Source: Halicephalobus mephisto (lineage: Eukaryota; Nematoda; Chromadorea; Rhabditida; Panagrolaimidae). Taken from it: a stretch of 64,000 nt of DNA. The number at the start of each line of letters is the position of its first letter. Position 1 is the stretch's first letter. The notes under the pieces are model-generated. The model searched no databases. It saw nothing but the letters and a program-made list of their open reading frames with translations, and was not told the origin of the DNA. The DNA lies in contig SWDT01000008.1 in NCBI GenBank assembly GCA_009193035.1, positions 310,001 through 374,000 on the forward strand, written 5' to 3'. Made by a program: the position numbers and the translations under genes. Shown here one piece after another: positions 1-14,000 of the stretch.

Positions 1-1360
1 TCGGGGGCTGGAGGAAGATGGCATCTTCTCCGGACAAGTCGTTACAGGAGCCAACCATCGGATTGTGAGGACGGTTGGCGCTTTCTTCAGTATAAAGAGG
101 CTCAGGAAGAATATCATTCCAGAAAATATCCTTTTCCAAATCGGGTACTCTTCCACAAGCTTCATCCACCATCGCCAGACCGACCTAATAATTATATAAT
201 TATAAAAATTAAAAGTGGTGATTTTCAGAATTTATTTTAGCATAGATTTCTAGACATTTCTGAAACAGTTTGTTTCAGATGTTGGTTTGAGATATTTCGA
301 AAATCACGGTATTTCCGAAAATTGTAGAATTTTTTACTAAATTACAAAAGCTTCAGGGATTTTCCCCGGAATCTCAGTAAACAACTAATGAATTTTAAAA
401 AATACATACCTGTAAATTCCTGTCCAAAACCCAGTTGCACTCAAAATCATCATCGTCATCACCCAATGGATTTAATAAAACTTCAGCGACTTTCATCCAT
501 CCAATGTAAAATAAGAATTGGAAAACTGTCATTATCGGAACGTACAAGTCGACGGTTTTTGTAGTTGGGATGTCTCTATCAGTCACCAAGTACTGTCTGC
601 CAAGTAAAGCTACTAGGAAGTAAATCCTCACAGCTAAATTTACCACTTGAGTATAGACTAAAGGGACGGGGACCCAGTCATACATAGTCAAGTTCAGAAC
701 ATTCACTCTGTACTGCCGGATTTTCTCCAGCAAGTCAGCATAACTGATGTCATTATTAATCAGATTCATTTCCCTCGCTCTTCTAGCAAGAAGGAATACC
801 CAATTTATCGGGACCCAGTACTTTAATTGAGGAGAAATAATTGCGTCAAATTCTTTTAACTCATTTTTCGTCATTAATCCAGCTGTAACAAGATGATCCA
901 TCGTCGGAAATCGCTTTTTTACAGAAGTGCTGATATCTCTGAAGACCATGGCCTGGACGAGCACCATGTATCTCATGATGTTTCTTCGGATATTTCGCGC
1001 AATATCGTCATGTCCCTTTATGTAAGTCGCGACTAAGAGCCCCGGAGAATCGATCCATCCGAGATTGTCAAATATTGTCTTCCATCGATCAAACACAGCG
1101 GAGACATAAAATCCCAACATGAAAGTTAAAGGAATATAATCTCCATAAGTGTAGAAAAATAAAACTAAATCTTCAAATACTCGTTGTTTATCTTTATCTA
1201 AAACGAATCTGTAGAGAAAACTTAAAGCAGCATATGCTGTCATCCACAGAAGCAATTCTGGCCAGATGGATTTCCAGATGCTGCCTCTCCACCGGAATAA
1301 TAGTTTGTGAATCCCGCAAAATGTAGAAGAAGCGACATCGAGGGAATATGTGACCGTCAT
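1..1360 (-). CDS. Bestrophin-family chloride channel, 5' part (runs off left edge)
   Basis: Bestrophins are plasma-membrane anion channels, usually calcium-gated. The first exon is 410-1360 and the next is 1-184, joined by a GT..AG intron (donor gtatgt at 409, acceptor ttag at 185); the rest lies beyond the left edge. Translation starts at ATG 1360. Family landmarks in order: RWRGSIWKSIWPEL near residue 24, the pore-region stretch IPLTFMLGFYVS near residue 76, WVPINWVF, and the acidic calcium-clasp cluster GDDDDDFECNW before DRNLQ. The second exon continues with VGLAMVDEACG, also typical. One oddity: after GFYV the family usually has RWW, here it is DRWK. Nematodes have many bestrophin paralogues, so no single gene name is assigned. 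The dynein gene lies upstream on the same strand, with about 0.5 kb between them. Confidence 0.96.
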
Positions 1361-1862
1361 TGGATAAGGAAGTCTGATAGAATTGAAATGAAAGTTCCCC
1401 GGCCGATTATGGCTGTTACCGCCCCGAGAAAGACCGATCGAAAACTATTTTGCATTGACACGATATTTTCAACCTTTGACTCGCTCAACTCGCAAATAAC
1501 TGCGATAATCAAACTTCCGATTTATCGTTTTTCGAAACTTTTGTCTGCACGTCAATCAATCCAATGTATGAGTAGAAATTAATTAGAATTCTCTGAAAAG
1601 TTTTGGAATGTTACAAAATCTAACAGAACATTCTGATGATGAACATCACACGGACTGTGAAGGTTCCAAAAATTCGATGCAATCTTTCAAATTTTCCAAA
1701 ATGTAACGATGGTGATTAGTTCTCTAGAATCTCGTTGAAAATTTTGAACTTGTTTCGAATCCAGTGAAAACTTGGAAATAATATTTGACATCATGCAGTT
1801 CATAAACTTTTGTAAAATCAGAAATGTTTATCAGGATGATTTCGTATAAACGTTCATTTCTA
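1361..1862. other. Spacer between bestrophin and dynein genes
   Basis: About 500 bases between the bestrophin ATG and the dynein poly(A) signal (tttatt on the plus strand at 1863-1868, AATAAA on the minus strand). It should hold the bestrophin promoter. An open frame on the plus strand (1307-1582) overlaps the bestrophin start and has no recognisable protein features. I see no repeats or RNA genes. Confidence 0.5.
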
Positions 1863-2020
1863 TTTATTTCAACAGTTTAATCTTTGAGTTTTGCGGCTTT
1901 GAATTTCCATAATTGATCGTTCAACTGCTGGTGATAGGCGATTACGTAATCACATGGAGAATTAAATTTAGTTGACAGGACACCTGGACGAAAAATGTAC
2001 TTGACATCTATGACCTTGAA

Positions 2021-5000
2021 TCAAAAACGGAACAATTCATTGTTTTCTTCAAAAGTAACGAATTTGACTCCTCTTAGAACCCAATGATTTTCTGGGAGAC
2101 TGGATTCAACTTCTATCTTGGTTATCTCTCTCCAATTCGAAGGATCCAAAGTAGATTTATAGAATAACGGAATATCGAAACTTGTGGAAGATTTGATGGA
2201 TTTTCTTTTTGCAAACAGATAAAGAGACTTGATCTTCATGAAATACCGGGAAGATTCAACAATATTTTTACTTTTCTCGTCTATCCCGGCACCGAGAAGG
2301 AAACAATCCGAAAGTTCGAATCCGTCGACTAATTCCCGCGGAGAGATCAATGTCCCAATTACGTGGACTTCTTCCAGTAGAAGTTTGTACTTTCTGGCGT
2401 AAACAAACTTTAAAGTCTCGATTAAAGATTCAGGTCTTTCGAAATGATATAAACAAAATTTTTTTAATGATTTTGAATCTAATAAAGATTGCAGAATTAA
2501 TTGCCTAAAAACTGTTCACTTTATAACTAATTAAGAAACAAAACAGACCTGTTTGGAAGAAGGTTGTTTTCCTTCAAAAACTGGATTTCGTTCAAAATAC
2601 ATCTTTCTAAATCATTTGAATTTTTTATTTCTTCTGGGGATTTACTGATGGTCATTTCGAATAAGTTTTTTTCTTTTTTAGATTCTATTTTCTTCAGATT
2701 ATGGTAGATTCTAGATAATTCTATATTTTTGTAATTTTCCACAACACTCCGACTCAATCCACTAAGTGTTCCTTCTTTGATCGGCTTCATTCCATCGATC
2801 TGGATTCTCATTCGACTGATGGATTCTTCGAAATTTGTCAATTTAATTTCATCGAGGATTTTGTTGTCATATTTGTTTATCCCAATGAAGATCCACTCAG
2901 CTAGGAGTTTCAAAGAAGAAAAATCATATTCTTCGAAAATACAGTAAGCGATGGAGAGACAAGAAGTCCAAATTTCTTCGAAATTCGGGGATTCAATCAT
3001 CGACAAAGAAGACGCAAAAAGTGAAACTGCAAATTCCAAATTTCCGAAGGAAAATACTGGAGAACTTGTAAACCCGAAAATACCGTATTTTGACCTTTCA
3101 AAAGCAGCAAAATGAAAACAGCAGATTTTGTAGAGTGATTTTCGTTGGTCTTCTGAAGTCAACTTCGAATATAGTCGATTCGGAGGAAGGCAAGAATAAG
3201 AATATTCCAAAAACGATTTAAAGTTCAATTGAGAATCATCTACGGTGATTACTGTAGAGGTATCTAGCAGTGAATGAGAACTCTGAAAAAGCAGAACTAT
3301 AATAAAACAAAAATAAAAAAGTAATTATAACAAATTTAGAAAATTCTTAGAAATTACTTAAATTTTCAATTCTGTATTTTGAACTTAAACAAAATTGATG
3401 GATTTTAAAGTTCCAAAAATATTCGGAAAATTTCAGAAATATTTATAAAATTTAAAAATATTTATAAAATTTAACATTTCAGAAATATTTATAAAATTTA
3501 AAGTTTCAGTATCCTTCACAAGATTTTAGAAAATTTTAAAAATCTTTACAGAATTGTAATAATAGAATAAAAACAAACCAGTTCTCCATCGGGATACAGA
3601 ATCACAAATAATCGAAAATTCGCCTTCCTAGATTCATCCCTAAAAATCAAATTACAAGTTTCCAAAAGTTGTTCCATCTGATCTGTTTTCAGATTTTCAC
3701 AGTTTTGAATAATGAGCCATTGTTCATGTTGAAGAAAAGATTTCCAATCAGAATCTGGGAGATCAACAGCAGAAACGAGCTGAATGTTTTTTTTCAAACA
3801 AAATTCGTTTTTGATTCCTTCTTTATTAGGCAAAAAATAATCAGCCAAGAAAAAAAGCATTCTGATGACGTAATCCGATTCAGATGAAAGCAACAAAACA
3901 ATCGGCAATCCGGGATCTGCATGAAGAATTTGATCTTTTAAATTAAAAAGTTTTTCCGAAGAAAGTGTTGAAAATAAACGAATAAAATTTTTTTCTGTTA
4001 ATTCAGATATTCTGAAATTAAATTTTATAAAAAATTCAAATGATATAATAATCAAAATTTTTCGAAATTTTTATAATAAAAAATTTCAAAATTATATTGT
4101 TAAATTTGAATTTTAAAAACTCACTTTTCAGGAGAAATTTGTTCTAAAGAAAATAATTCAAAAAGTTTCCGATGTTGAACAAAAAGTGATCTCGCAAATC
4201 TGTGACGGAAAGCAGATGAAATTTTCGAGTTGATGAATTCGATATTTTCCACGGAGAATTGTTCATTTTCCACAGCCACGGCTTTTCTAAAAACTTCAAG
4301 AAAAAATCGAAGAGTTCTGGAATAAAAAGTAGAAATTTTAGCTACAGTAATGGAAGCGTTGATTAACTTTGTTCCGTGGTTTCCGACTTTTACGAATTTT
4401 TTTTTCAAAGAATCCAATTGATCTTCTACTTCTTCTAATTCTGTCGTTTTTTCTTGGAGCAATTTTGTGCATTTTCTGACTTCTTCGAGCATATCTATCG
4501 TCTTGTCGTCATCGAGATCTTTTGACTTTGCCAATGCATCCAGAATAGTGTCTTCCAAAGCATCTGTCTGTCTTAATAAATTATTTTTTTCATTTGTCAA
4601 TTGATCTCGTCTGTCTGTCAACGTAAGGGTGTTTACTTGAAGAAAAATTTCCATCAATTGATCTCGAATAACGTTTTCTCCAAGAGCGACATTGACGATA
4701 CAAATTTTTTCTAACAACTTTGACGACAATTGATCCGGATCATGTTCTGTTCTAAGAATCAATTGAAAATTTAAATCATAATGAAAAAGTTTATTATTTA
4801 ATTGAAGAAATATTTCTTTTTGTTCTTTTGTAATTTTCGGAGATAAAAGTTGCCAAACAATGACGGGAATTATTTCTGAAATAAATTATTGAAAAAATAA
4901 AAAATAATTTTCACAATTATAATTAAATTTAAACAAGTAAATAAATTACGGTAATTGGAATATAGGTTCTGAATCTGATATCAGATGTTTAATTTTAAAA

Positions 5001-8000
5001 AAAAAATTTTAAAAAAATATTGTAAAAAAAAATTAATTTTATTTATTAAATTTTAAAAATGAAAATTCCGAATTTTTTAATTTTCAATTTTGAATCTAAA
5101 ATTTAATTTTTTTTAAACTAGTTTGTTTTTGGAATTTTAAATCAGAAAATGCAAAATTAAGCAACATTGTTGTTAATTAATTTAAATAAAAAATCTTACT
5201 TGAGATGTTGTCAATAAGGAGGATTTGGCCGTTGGCAATCGCGGAAACGACCACTTGAGGAAGATTACTCGAATTTACGTCGATGATTATCAAGGTTCTT
5301 GTGGAAAATTCTTGGAGAAATCTTCCAGATTCTCCTTGTGGATCAACAATTAGTGGAACCTTGTGAGTCAGCTCCAGAATCACATAAGGTTCGTTGGCTC
5401 TGTCATTTCTGTCGGCCAACAAAACTGAATTATGTTTCAAAACGGATTTGAGGTTGAATCCTTTTGTTAAATTTAATTTTTTGATTTTTGTTAAATCTTC
5501 AATTACTGTTTTTCTGTCGTCGTAGTTGAGTTCGTTGAGTAATTCCACACAAACAGCTCCCAAAAGCGAATTATGTTTGAAAATTTTGTTTTCTTTTTTC
5601 AATTCCACGAGGTTAGAATCCCATCTTTCTTTTTCTGTTTCTAAAGCTTGCAAAAGTTTCTCAGCTCTGCCGATTTTCAATTCACATCCTTGGATCTGAT
5701 TCTGAAGGTCTTGTTTCCTCTGACTCATGTGAGAAAACTGATCGCTTAATCTCTGAAGTCTTTCAGTGACTTCTTGCAGAGCTTTTCTTCTTTGTTCCAA
5801 TTGCTTCATGTGTTGTTTGACCATCAATTCCGCTTTTTTTAATTTTTCCTTTTTCGGTTCTACAACTTTTGCAATTTTGTTGTAAATATCCAGAGCTTTC
5901 ACCCAGAGACACAGTCCTTCAGCGGCGAGAGAAACTTGTTTCATCATCTCCGGATCGAATTCTGGCTTGGATAAATATTTGTTTCTTATAAGTCTCATGG
6001 TTTTCTCGGTGACTTTATCTCTAGGAAAGTTCCTGATCCGACTGAGAAAATGGATATCGGAGAGGATTTTCTGAGAAGTCACCCAGTAGTCGATCGTGAC
6101 GTTGCCTAGAGGATCGGAAATTTTCGTCGGTTTTTCTCCAAGAAGAATACAGATGGCTTCCATGCAAAGTCTGACTCCTTGAGGAGGAAATCTCATTGTT
6201 TTCAAAGTACTTATATCGCTTTGATTCAGAATCTGAAGAGCATCAATAGCGGCTTCAAGTGCTGGAATGGCTTCGGCAACTTGCTGTTCACATTCAGCCT
6301 TCAATGCTTGGGCTTTCGTCGCGGCTTCATTAGCTTTGAATTCATTCGCAGCCACGACTTCTCTCGCATTTTCGATTTCTATCGTTTCCCTCTCGATCTG
6401 CGACATCAAAACCGTGGTTTCTAAGGAAGTCCTCACGAGTTCTGGCTGAAGTCTTAAAAGTTCTTGTTGAAGGAAGTTCATCTGTTCATTCGCCTTCAGA
6501 AGCTTCGAGATTCCTGTTTTGTACCTTCTGTCCAGTAAATCGAGACTAATTTTCTTTTCTTTAACAATATGGATGAATTGCTTTACAAAAGATAAATATT
6601 TCAGATTAGAGATTTCTGAATTATGTTTGACTTTAGAATCTTCTGAAATATTCTTCACTTTAAAATCTTCTAAATTATGTTTCACTTTAGAATCTTCTAA
6701 ATTATATTTCACTTTAGAAACTTCTGGAGTATTCTTCATTTTAGAATTTTCTGAATTATGTTTTACTTTCGAACTTTTTGAAACATGTTTGACTTTAGAA
6801 TCTTCTGAATTATGTTTGACTTTAGAAACTTCTGAAATTTTCTTTTGGACGATTTTAAAAATTTCAATTAACTTGGTAGAAAATTCTTCAACTTGGACTT
6901 TTGTGAAAAATTGACACTTTTTTAACTCTAAAATTGTATAAGAAAGTAATTCTGCTTCTGTCCATCGATCCAAATTTGAAATAACGGCGTAATTGGAGAT
7001 TTGAGTAAATTGTCGATCGAATTTCATTACAGAATCGATAGAAACAGAAAATATAATATGTAAATTTTTTCTGATGGCCCAAGCAACGAGTTCTTTTTGT
7101 CTGAATTGACTGAATTCTTTTCCAGAATCCTCCGATTTGAAATCTCTCAGTAATTGTTGACTTAGAACTGCTGTTGGAAGAGATCCACAATTCATCAAAA
7201 CAACTAAATCTGAAAGAATAATTTTGAAAACTTTTTCGTCGTAGATTTCATCTGTCATCAAAAGTAAAACTTTTCGATTTTCAAGAGCGCAGAATCGGGC
7301 GATTTTTATTAAAACTTCTTTCCATTGGGATTCAGAAAGCTCTATTCCGGGCTTCTCGATGTGGAAATCCAGGAAATGGGCAGCCAGATCACAAACGGAT
7401 TCGAATGGATTCTGTCTTGATCCGACGAACAATCCATGGCCGTCTTGAGGAATCTGGAGGATCTTCATCAAAAAAGCAAAATGTCTGATTACGTAATTGT
7501 GAATCGGGATTTTTGAAAGATTAGGGACTTTGGAAATTTCCTTCTGAAGGTAATTGTTGAAAAAATCCACCAAATCAGTCAAGTCTTCAAGTTTCCAATC
7601 TTCTGGATTTCTGGAAAGATTCAAACCGTATTTTTTTCCGATGTAAGTAAAAATTCCATCTTTCAGCGAATCCACAACTGAACGATATTTGTTGAAAAAT
7701 TCAGAAAGTCCTTCTGTTCCTGTCAGCAATTCCCCCGTGGCATATTCTTTGAGTAACATTTTTTCTTCTTTTGAAGCTCCGGGATTCTTGATTAATCTTA
7801 AAAAAGCTCGACATGCATTCGCTGGATTAAAGTATTCCTTTGAATTTTTCCATAACCAAGGATAAACGAATTTTTTCAATCGATTAGGAATTTTTAATTT
7901 ATTTGGATTTTCTTCTGAAGTCGAGAATTCCGCGAGGAAGTAAACCGAAGTCAAGTTTATCTCGTTTCCTTCTTTGTCAGTTACTTTTCCGTTCGAAAGA

Positions 8001-11000
8001 AGATTTCTCAAAAGTTCGAAAGGACAATCGAAACTTTTATCCCATGGAAGCCGGGACAATCCGTCGAGGATTATCAAAATATTTTTAGCGTTGGGTCCAG
8101 TATAGTGGTTCGTATGGATTCTGACGAGATTACAGTCCAGAATAGACTGCAAAAGAGAATTTGATGATGTTTCTTCTGAGAGAGAAAGAACGTGTAATTC
8201 CCAACTAAAAATTAACTTTTAATCATTAAATTAAAATTAATGTTTTTTTTATCAAAGTTAATAATCAAAATTTAAAGCTGAATTTTAAACTTTTCGTCTT
8301 AGATAATTGATAATTAAAATTTCATATATGAAATTTCCGTGTCAAGACAAAATCCAGAAAATATTTCGTAGAATTTGGATTTTTCAAAGAATTCAATACT
8401 TTTTTCGCAACTCAATCAGAAGACATCAAAATCATATTCAATTTCTGCACAAGAATTAAGTAAGTCATCCTGCTTAAATGTTGCAAGCAAACTGCAGATT
8501 TTAATTATAATATTAAACAATCTGCCTAAATGTTGCGAGCAAACTGCAGATTTTAATTTTGATGTGGACTTCTACTTAGTTGTCTAAATGTTGCAAACTG
8601 CAGATTCTGATTTTAGTACTAAATAATCTACCTAAATGTTACGAGTAAACTGTGAATTTCGATTTTAATATTAAACAATCTGTTTAAATGTTGCAAGCAA
8701 ACTACAGATTTCGATTTTGACATTTACCTAATTGTCTAAATGTTGCGAGCAAACTGCAGATTGTAATTTTGATGTTGGCTTCTACTTAGTTGTCTAAATG
8801 TTGCGAGCAAACTGCGGATTTTAATTTTGATGTTGGCTTCTACTTAGTTGTCTAAATGTTGCAAGCAAACTGCAGATTTTAATTTTAATATTAAATAATC
8901 TACCTAAATGTTGCAAGCAAACTGCAAATTTCGATTTTAATATCGACATCTTTACTGAACTCAGTACGTAACTAAAAATACTTACTGTTCATGATTTAAA
9001 GTTGAAACAAGATCAGCAATGAATTTGCTTTTCCCTGTTCCAGATTCGCCATAGACGAGAAGCATCAAAGATGACCTCAATATCCTCTTCAAGAACATCC
9101 TCCAGAATCGGATTTCTGGTTCTTTTTCGGTCGACAAATCTATCCATTGACCGAAAGCCTGAGGAAAAATAGAAAATATTTTTTTTCCATCGTCATGTTG
9201 ATCGTTGATGAATTCATCGATTTTTTTTTGCTCAACAACACTCATCGACGAAATTGTAAAAAGTAATTTTCCTAATTGAGTATCTTCTTTCGGAAAAGCA
9301 TCGTGAATTTTGTAAAGTTCGGACATTCGAAAAAAAAGTACTTTCATTTCTTCTGTGGAAAAATTCAAAATTCGGGATCGATCGATGGATTCGTTGAGGA
9401 TTTGCTCGTCGATCGAGTTTCCAATAACAGAAAGATCAATTAAATTGTCATCGAAATAAATTACTCGACAACGGGAAATCGTACTCAGAGCAATCTTAGA
9501 GAGATCATCAGTTTCGAACAAAATTCGGATTTGAGGATTCAACATTATTGTTTCTCCATTGCCGAGATTCAACTGAAATAATCAATTTTCATATATCAAA
9601 AGTGAATTTTCATATATCAAAAGTTAATTTTCATATATCAAAAGTTAATTTTCATATATCAAAAGTTAATTTTCATATATCAAAAGTTAATTTTCATATA
9701 TCAGAAATTAATTTCATATATCAAAAGTTAATTTTCATATATCAAAAGTTAATAAATCTTACTTTTTTGTTGTCGTCAAGCAAACTATTAAGTGATTCTA
9801 CCCAAAGCGAATCTATAACTCCATCAATGTGGATCCACCTCTCGTCTCCTTCATGGATTTCGTCAATCAGCTTTTGAGTCAAGATTCCTCTTGTCCATTC
9901 CAATTTTTTGGAGTCCATCGAGCCGAAAAGAGAATCAGCATCGTGTAGACTCGGAGAAATTGAAAAAAGCTCACAATAAATCGAATCTTTTTGTTTCAAA
10001 AGTTCTTTCACAACTTTGATGACCGTGGATTTTCCAGAGAGAGTTTTTCCCACAAGAATCACCGCCGGATGATGTCTGGATAAAAAATAAAGCTAAAAAT
10101 ACTCTTTAATATTTAATTTCGTAAATAAAATTACGTGATAACAGGCGTTGACGAAGTTCAAAGTTCCTTGAAAATTCATGGATTTACAAATTTGAACGAT
10201 ACTTGTTTTGTAAGCGGTTTCAGAATCCGTAATCATCGGTTTAGATTTCGAAAAATAAATTATTTTCGAAAAAATCCTACTGTCCTGAAATATGTTTTTT
10301 AAATAGTAAATTTTAAAATTATTCACAATTTCGGTGAACATCGAAGAAAGTAAATTTTGGACAGCTTTTATTGTGACGACGTTTTCTGAATATTTAACTT
10401 CAGAATTCTTCAACCAGATTGCGTTTTTGACTGTTCCTAAAACAGTTCGAAGATGGAAGTCGTAATGTCTCATTGGAGAAACTGTTGCTTCACATTGGGA
10501 AAACGTTGTCGTCAATTGAGAAGCACATCTGGAATCACATTTATGGTTAGAAAAATTAAATACAACTACTATTACGAAATACTTCTGACACTAATTTTTA
10601 GAAACTTTGTGAAATATTTTAGATATATAGTACTGTAAGAAGTAAATATAACTACTGTTACGAAATACTTCTGACACTAATTTTTAGAAACTTTATAAGA
10701 TATTTTAGATATATAGTACTGTAAGAAGTAAATACAACTACTGTTACGAAATACTTCTGACATTAATTTTTAGAAACTTTATAAGATATTTTAGATATAT
10801 AGTACTGTAAGAAGTAAATACAACTACTATTACGAAATACTTCTGACACTAATTTTTAGAAATTATAGTACCATACGTGGAGAATTTACCATTATCATAA
10901 AATTAGTCTTATATGATTTCGTGATTATTTTTTTGAAAATATATTCTATCTAAATAAATTTCGAAACTACTAGATTAGTATAATGTAAGGTATAAAGCCT

Positions 11001-14000
11001 TCTGTTTACTTTTGAAAGTCAGTTCTCACACATTACAGTACCCAGGAATATGCAAAACACCATATTTATTATTACCGTAACCTACCAAAGATAGGTTACT
11101 TCACGAAAAGCGCAACTTTTGGCTTCGTAACAATTGCGAAATGTGACAAAATCATCACATTTTTATGAATATCTGACTTTTGTAAAGGATATTAAAAAAT
11201 AGTGACGATTAACATTTGTTACTTGTCCGAAAGTTACATTTTTTGGGTGTTGATATCGGTGTATTGTAGATGATATATAGATATATTACACCGGCTCTCA
11301 AGTATCAGATATATTAGATTTAATGTATAGTTACATTAAGTTCACGAAAAGCGCAACTTTTGGCTTCGTAACAATTGCGAAATGTGACAAAATCATCACA
11401 TTTTTATGAATATCTGACATTTGTGAAGGATATTAAAAAAATAGTGACGATTAACATTTGTTATTCGACCAAAAATTACATTTTTTGGGTTTGTTTGGGA
11501 AATATAAACTTACTTTTTGCTTTCTTTGAATTTTGCAAGTAGAAAATATTCTTCAGCGATGGCCCCGAGATCCGCAACGGGCACGTTGATGATTTTCGCG
11601 ACGGCAGTAGTGTTCGAAGGAAGAGGACTTCTGCCGACGTACTTGGGATTCATTGAAAGATAGAAGGCTGTCATAGAATTCACGACTAACTCTAATCCGT
11701 GCATTTTGTACCGGAGATTTCCAGACTGGATGGATTGATAAATCCGATCAAGTGGTTGATCGTTGAAGCCATGACGGAAGATGAGAGTCTGTTGAATTCA
11801 TCCAGACATAGACTTGTTCCAGACAGAAGGGCTCCAGAAATGAGATTTTCAATTTTTTCGACAGATATCTGAGAAGAACAATTGAAGGAAATACAGAATC
11901 TTCCGAACATTTTCGACAATTCTTTGATAGTTTCGCTTTTTCCAGTTGCGGCCGGACCTTGAAGAAGACAAGCGTAAAAATTATGTTGAAAAACGGCAAG
12001 TTTGATGTTGAGATTTTTAACTTTCCGAGTTTTGACAAAAAGCTTACTTACACTTAGGTACTCAAATCCATATAAAATTGAAAAATTAAAGATTCTAATG
12101 AATAAACTGTCGTTGCTCCAGTAGAATCTGAACTCAGAAGTCCAAGTCCAATGTTCAGTTGACTGGACTTCTGATTCTATTAGAAATCCGATTACATGTT
12201 GGATATCTTCCAATTCGATCAGCAAATTGTCCAATAATAATTTTTCTCGCGGATTTGACGGCTGGAATCTCTTCAATCTCATCGAAAAAGCATTTAATTC
12301 AGCGTTAAACATCTAAAATCCATTTTAAAACAAAAATAAAATTTCTTACAAATTTTTTATGTAAATTTTCAGAATTTTTTAGAAATTTCGAAAATTAAAG
12401 TAAAAATTAAAAAATGAATTTTTTTATTCGAAAAAAAAAATTAAAACTGAAAATTAAGGATTTTTGAAGTTTCGTAATTTTTATAAAAAAATTAAAATCA
12501 AAGAATTGTAAAAATTAAAACTGAAAATTTGAAAATTGTTTTAACATGAATTTTTTACAAACTATTGACTGCCAAAAAAGTAAACCGATTACTGTAATAA
12601 ATTGTTTTTAAATTTTTTGAGTAGAAATTTTAAAATTTCAATATTGATTTTAATTACGGTACTTGTTGGAAATTTGCACATGAAAACAAACCCTCAAGGA
12701 TCCGTGAATTATAGCGGATTCAACGTTGTGAGTGAAGACTAGTCGGTAATGGATCAAGATCACTTGTCCGATGAATCCGTCTTGAATCATTTTTTCCAAC
12801 TCCATTAATTGGTAATTGTATTTTTGAAGAATGTTCCTGACCATGAAATGTAGAGTATTCTTCATTTCCCTCTCGACCTCCAGAAGCCATTTGTCGACAT
12901 GTCTTTTGGCGAGATTCACATTCACCGGTTTTCTGAATTCGAGTCTTTCTCTGTCAGAAGAATAAACTGCGACAATTTCTCCTCTGTTGTTGAATTCGGG
13001 TTTCGTAATCGATGAAAACAACTTCGGGAGGTAGGGTTCGACGAGTTCTGGGTTCCTGCCTCTTGACAGCAGCTCCAGAAGCTCGTTATTTGACAGAAAA
13101 TGAAGTCTCGGAGAGTTGAGTTTCCTCTTCTGAAGATACGCATCGAATCCTACTTGGATTCTTTTAAACATGGAAAAAACTGAGTCGAATTCGGATTCAA
13201 AATCCATAGAAACAAGTTGGATGTAGAGTTTTGTCGATAACTATGATAAACAATGATTATTATATTTCATAAGAAACGAATCAACTCACCAAACGAAGAT
13301 GCAGAGTTTTCCACTTCTCGTGAGCTGTTTGGAAGATTCTCCACTCTTCCGGCATCTGATAAGCTATGTCTTCTGCTGTAAACAATGGTTCCAGATAAGA
13401 CACCTTTGATTCACACTAAAATAAGAAGATTATACGAAGTAATTTTCCCTCTATATAAAAATAAACAAATTAATATACAATGTCTATTGATATAGTACAA
13501 TAGCATGTTTATATAAAATACTATCTGATATATAGTGAAATAACTGATTAATAAAAAGTAGTTTTTGATATGCACTGGAATAAGAAGTCTGTATAAAGTA
13601 TTTTGATGTATAGTAAAATAAGATATCGATATAAAATGATGCTTTATGTTTATATTTAAGTAATTAGTCTATACAACTTATTCTTTACTATATAGCGAAA
13701 TAAGAAGTTTGTATAAAGTACTTTGATGTATAGTAAAATAAGATATCGATATAAAATGATGCTATGTTTATATTGAAATAATTAGTTTATACAACTTATT
13801 CTTTACTATATAGTGAAATAAGAAGTTTTTATAAAGTACTTTGATGTATAGTAAAATAAGATATCGATAGAAATGATGCTTTATGTTTATATTGAAGTAA
13901 TTAGTTTATACGCCTTATTCTTTGATATGTATATAGAAGCAGCCAGTTGATATGAACTACTGTTTGATATAATATTAAATATGCTGATGTAAGGTAATTC

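Noticed and set aside
6519..6914. Plus-strand open frame rich in Leu, Ser and Phe
   Set aside because: It is the antisense reading of the dynein stalk-base repeat; the minus strand carries the dynein coding sequence through the whole region.
8470..8950. CRISPR-like array
   Set aside because: The repeats are uneven, lie within a eukaryotic intron, and have no constant spacer length.
9548..9877. Plus-strand frame with repeated FHISKVN
   Set aside because: Produced by the 21-bp intronic repeat, which happens to be a multiple of three.
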